From the NCBI GenBank assembly GCA_902175065.1, contig CABIIJ010000038.1:1-42959 (forward strand): a DNA stretch of 42,959 bases. The letters are read 5' to 3'. This document shows positions 40,366 through 42,959 of this stretch, piece after piece. Position 1 is the stretch's first letter. Each line of letters begins with the position of its first letter. The stretch is from an uncultured Comamonas sp. GTDB taxonomy: Bacteria > Pseudomonadota > Gammaproteobacteria > Burkholderiales > Burkholderiaceae_C. A model generated the notes under the pieces. That model was given only the letters and a program-made list of their open reading frames with translations. It did not search any database and had not been told where the DNA came from. Made by a program: the position numbers and the translations under genes.

Positions 40366-41497
40366 TCTCGTCTCCTTCGCAGTCCGAAGGGTGCAATGGT
40401 AGCGAAACGATGATGCTCGTCCCCGCGCCGGGCTGGCTGCTCACGTCCAGCCAGCCGCCCACGGTGCGGGCCCGCTCCGCCAGGCCGCGCAGGCCGAAGG
40501 CTTTGGGCTTGGCCCGTGCTGTTGCGCTGATGCCACAACCGTTATCGCGCACTTCCACGGTCAGGAAATCCCTGTCGCAGGCCAGCTCGACGGTCACCTG
40601 GCTGGCCTGGGCGTATTTGCTGACATTCGTCAGCGCCTCCTGAGCCGTGCGGTAGGCCACCACCTGCAGGGCCGGGGCCACCTCCAGCCGCGTGTGCGGG
40701 CAGACCCATTGCACCGGGATCCGGGTGCGCTGGGAAAAGCTGTGTGCCAGCCACTGCACGGCGGCCACCAGTCCCTGGTCGAGCACCGGCGGGCGCAGGT
40801 TCATCATGATGCGCTGGCTGGCGCCCAGGGCGTGCTGCAGCATTTGCAGCGCTGCCTCGCCGTGCTCCAGGACGCCCGCCGGGTTGTGGGCGTTGCGCAC
40901 CATCCACGACAGGTCGAATTTCACCGCTGTCAGGGCGCCGCCGATATCGTCGTGAATCTCCCGGGCAATGCTGGCGCGTTCCTGTTCGATCGAGGCTTGC
41001 AGGTGTTCGGTCAGGGCCGCCAGTTGCTGCTGCGAGGCTTGCAGTTCCTGCAGGGCCTGCGCCCTGGCGCGGCGTGCCTCGGCCATCTCCTGGGCACGGG
41101 CCAGCACATGGGGCAGGCGCACGATGGCATCTTTCAGGACGTAATCGGCCACCCCTTGCTGGATGGCCTCCACCGCAGCCGCTTCCCCAATGGCTCCGGA
41201 GAGCAGGATGAACGGCGTTTGCGCCCCCGCAGGCTGCCGTTGCAGCACCTGCCAGGCGTGCATGGCGGTAAAGCCGGGCAGGTAGTAGTCGGCAACGATG
41301 GCGTCGAAGGTGTTGGTACTAACCTCAGTAGTGAAATCCTGCAGATTGTCGGTCCAGCGGATGCGGCAGACTATCCCTGCCTGGCGCAGGGTGTGCTGCA
41401 GCAGTTTGTGGTCGGCAGGACAATCTTCCAGGTGCAATAGCTGCAATGGTTGTTCTGCCAAAGTTTTTCCCTGCAGGGACGCTATCATTGGAGACAT
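40343..41497 (-). CDS. Soluble histidine kinase with N-terminal receiver (NarX/DegS type)
   Basis: This 384-residue cytoplasmic sensor kinase starts with a receiver domain at about residues 17-135 (LLHLEDCPADHKLL acidic pocket, Asp70 in VADYYLPG, Lys122 in YVLKDA). A coiled-coil linker rich in Ala/Gln/Arg runs to about 175. A HisKA_3 dimer domain follows, with phospho-acceptor His182 in AREIHDDIGGALTAVKFDLS. The GHKL ATPase domain has AYRTAQEALTNVSKYAQ, DNGCGIS and GLRGLAERARTVGG. No membrane or PAS sensor segment is seen, so input probably comes through phosphorylation of, or protein contact with, the receiver. Start is ATG 41497 (or 41488); both have poor ribosome sites. Partner is the overlapping NarL-type regulator. 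It is divergent from the chemotaxis operon. Confidence 0.9.
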   Translation of the reverse strand: MSPMIASLQGKTLAEQPLQLLHLEDCPADHKLLQHTLRQAGIVCRIRWTDNLQDFTTEVSTNTFDAIVADYYLPGFTAMHAWQVLQRQPAGAQTPFILLSGAIGEAAAVEAIQQGVADYVLKDAIVRLPHVLARAQEMAEARRARAQALQELQASQQQLAALTEHLQASIEQERASIAREIHDDIGGALTAVKFDLSWMVRNAHNPAGVLEHGEAALQMLQHALGASQRIMMNLRPPVLDQGLVAAVQWLAHSFSQRTRIPVQWVCPHTRLEVAPALQVVAYRTAQEALTNVSKYAQASQVTVELACDRDFLTVEVRDNGCGISATARAKPKAFGLRGLAERARTVGGWLDVSSQPGAGTSIIVSLPLHPSDCEGDEIDPRCTV

Positions 41498-41606
41498 TTT
41501 GAAATAATTGAGCAACGCTGGAGTTTCTGCATGGGGCGCATTGTGCGGCCCCTTACCGAAAAAAAACGAGGACAGCCACACTATGTCCCCCAACCCTGGA
41601 GAAGTC

Positions 41607-42059
41607 ATGCAAGAAACGCAAACACCATCCGCTGAACCTGTCGTACAGGTGCCAGTCATGGTTGCGGCCGAATTGCAAGATTCCTTGCTGGTCGTAATGC
41701 GTGATCTGCAGCGTCTGATTGGCCTTCTGGACCATGCCACGACAAATCTGATGGAACGCTTTGCCGAAGCCAGCGGCCTGCTCAATGACGGGGCCGAACT
41801 GGGACGCGATACCGCCGAACTGGAAGCGGCCCGTACTGCGCTGCGCAGTGCGGTGACGGAATTGCAGTTTCACGACATGGCCACCCAACTCATCTGGCAC
41901 ACCACCCAGGTACTGCAAGGCTGTGCCTTTCGCTTGTCGGCAGAGACGATGGAGCGCGATGAAGAGGAGCTGGAGCTGCCCATCGAACCCATCATGCCCG
42001 AGCGTCCCAACCCGGTGACGCAAAGCGAAATGGATGTTGGCTCGATCGAGCTGTTTTGA
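41607..42059 (+). CDS. Small CheZ-like chemotaxis phosphatase candidate
   Basis: This helical acidic protein is 150 residues long, or 158 if ATG 41583 is used. GGAG stands 5 bp before ATG 41607. The central region is a heptad-rich helix (LQDSLLVVMRDLQRLIGLLD) ending in TELQFHDMATQLIWHTTQVL. The FHDMATQLI motif parallels FQDLTGQVI of CheZ, in which Asp and Gln four residues apart form the CheY-P dephosphorylation site. The extreme C-terminus (SEMDVGSIELF) is acidic and hydrophobic, like the CheY-binding tail of CheZ, after a Pro-rich linker. It is directly upstream of cheY and cheA. I infer a CheZ-type phosphatase of reduced size; CheZ of E. coli has 214 residues. A different helical adaptor role remains possible. 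Confidence 0.7.
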   Translation: MQETQTPSAEPVVQVPVMVAAELQDSLLVVMRDLQRLIGLLDHATTNLMERFAEASGLLNDGAELGRDTAELEAARTALRSAVTELQFHDMATQLIWHTTQVLQGCAFRLSAETMERDEEELELPIEPIMPERPNPVTQSEMDVGSIELF

Positions 42060-42107
42060 GTTGTAAGCACAGAATTACCTAAACACCCCTACTGCTGGAG
42101 TTTGTAC

Positions 42108-42470
42108 ATGCACGCTATCCTCACTGTTGATGACTCACCATCCATGCGCAAAATGGTGTCCTTCACCCTGACCGGGGCAGGCTATAAGGTGGTCGAGGCC
42201 GTAGACGGCGTGGACGCCTTGGAAAAGGCCGAAGAACACCAAATTGCCCTGGTGCTGGCCGACCAGAACATGCCCCGCCTCGATGGGATCGGCCTGACCA
42301 AGCGGCTGCGTGAAAACCCCCGTTTCAAACTGACCCCCATTCTGATTCTGACGACCGAATCCAGCGACCAGATGAAGCAGGCCGGCCGGGCTGCCGGGGC
42401 GACGGGCTGGTTGGTCAAACCTTTCGATCCCAATCGTTTGATTGAGGTCATCCAGAAAGTGATTCGCTAA
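42108..42470 (+). CDS. cheY: Chemotaxis response regulator CheY-like
   Basis: This 120-residue single-domain receiver has acidic pocket VDDS (Asp8, Asp9), phospho-acceptor Asp52 in LVLADQNMPRLDG, Thr82/Thr83 in ILTTESS and Lys104 in LVKPFDP. It has no output domain, so it acts by protein binding, most likely to FliM when phosphorylated by CheA. TGGAG lies 8 bp upstream of ATG 42108; a TTG two codons earlier is less likely. It lies between the CheZ-like gene and cheA, all in one direction. The sequence (VDDSPSMRKMVSFTLTGAGY) is closer to the CheY of multi-cluster proteobacteria than to the E. coli protein. The genome may have other CheY proteins. Confidence 0.93.
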   Translation: MHAILTVDDSPSMRKMVSFTLTGAGYKVVEAVDGVDALEKAEEHQIALVLADQNMPRLDGIGLTKRLRENPRFKLTPILILTTESSDQMKQAGRAAGATGWLVKPFDPNRLIEVIQKVIR

Positions 42471-42513
42471 GCGCTGACGTGCTTGGAAACAGCGGCGTTC
42501 AAGGAGTTTAAAT

Positions 42514-42959
42514 ATGGCAGATACCCATGGCGGATCTGATGGCGATTTCGACCTGACCCAGTTTTATCAGGTCTTTTTTGAAGAGGCCGCAGAGAATCTG
42601 GACCAGATGGAGCAGATGCTGCTCAATCTGGATTTGACGCAGGCCAATGACGAAGAACTCAACGGCATCTTCCGGTGTGCGCACTCCATCAAGGGCGGTT
42701 CGGCAACCTTTGGGTTTACCGATGTCGCGGAGCTGACGCACAAGATGGAATCGCTGCTCGACCGGCTGCGGCGCCATGAAATCACGCCTATTCCCGAAAT
42801 GGTGGATGTGCTGCTGGAATCTGCCGACGCCTCGCGCAGCCTGCTGGCCCGCCATCAGGCCGGTGGTGCCGGTGATGCCACCCCGACAGCCGACCTGGTG
42901 CAGCGCATCGTCGAGCTGGCTGCGGGCAATGGCCCCGCGACTCCCGCCGCCCCGCAGCC
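42514..42959 (+). CDS. cheA: Chemotaxis histidine kinase CheA (N-terminal part, runs off window)
   Basis: The open frame starts at ATG 42514 with AAGGAG 9 bp upstream and continues without a stop to the window end (148 complete codons). The N-terminal histidine phosphotransfer (P1) domain is clear: QFYQVFFEEAAENLDQMEQM, then FRCAHSIKGGSATFGF with phospho-acceptor His57, and LTHKMESLLDRLRRHEITP. An Ala/Pro/Gly-rich linker begins near residue 118. CheA dimers at chemoreceptor arrays phosphorylate CheY and CheB. The remaining P2-P5 domains are outside the window. It follows cheY by 43 bp and is surely in the same operon. Confidence 0.93.
   Translation, partial: MADTHGGSDGDFDLTQFYQVFFEEAAENLDQMEQMLLNLDLTQANDEELNGIFRCAHSIKGGSATFGFTDVAELTHKMESLLDRLRRHEITPIPEMVDVLLESADASRSLLARHQAGGAGDATPTADLVQRIVELAAGNGPATPAAPQ

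Noticed and set aside
41533-41552. Hairpin GGGGC-GCA/TGC-G-GCCCC upstream of the CheZ-like gene
   Set aside because: Short, with a bulge and no T-tract or known leader pattern; could be chance in GC-rich DNA.

Overview
The window reads as a chromosomal stretch of a high-GC betaproteobacterium of the order Burkholderiales, most likely a Comamonadaceae member (Comamonas/Acidovorax/Delftia-like). The basis is the overall protein sequences, the divergent fliE / fliFGHIJKLMNOPQR arrangement, a LIV-type ABC transporter operon bracketed by two CoA-ligase-like genes, and short AT-rich intergenic palindromes between otherwise GC-rich genes. The genus is inferred from pattern recognition, not from a database search. 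No rRNA, tRNA, CRISPR array, IS transposase or prophage genes were seen.

Left third (1-10.6 kb): glutathione-dependent formaldehyde detoxification (frmA, fghA); a small XRE regulator whose upstream region carries four copies of one 15-bp palindrome running up to an isolated flagellin gene; a convergent minus-strand set of DyP-type peroxidase, lytic transglycosylase and proS; then rppH, an acyl-CoA-binding protein, a protein of unknown function and a DUF1840-like protein.

Middle (10.6-28 kb): a minus-strand operon of AMP-dependent acyl-CoA ligase, livG, livH, livM, substrate-binding protein, livF and a PaaK-like protein, divergent from a Crp/Fnr regulator. It probably imports and CoA-activates an aromatic or acyl carboxylate. 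Next come an arginine-rich protein built of 174-bp tandem repeats; an iron-uptake group (TonB-dependent siderophore receptor, PiuC-type dioxygenase, FMN-dependent alpha-hydroxy-acid dehydrogenase) with candidate Fur boxes; and htpG with a good RpoH-type promoter.

Right third (28-43 kb): a compact flagellar basal-body, motor and export locus, with fliE diverging from fliF-G-H-I-J-K-L-M-N-O-P-Q-R, many of whose genes abut or overlap. It is followed by a minus-strand two-component pair whose kinase carries an N-terminal receiver. The start of a chemotaxis operon comes last: a small CheZ-like protein, cheY, and cheA running off the window.

Items most worth a second look are the XRE/operator/flagellin module, the minimal CheZ-like protein upstream of cheY, the PaaK-like protein lacking the usual nucleotide-binding loop, the 174-bp repeat gene, and a dispersed family of AT-rich palindromes found at four intergenic sites.
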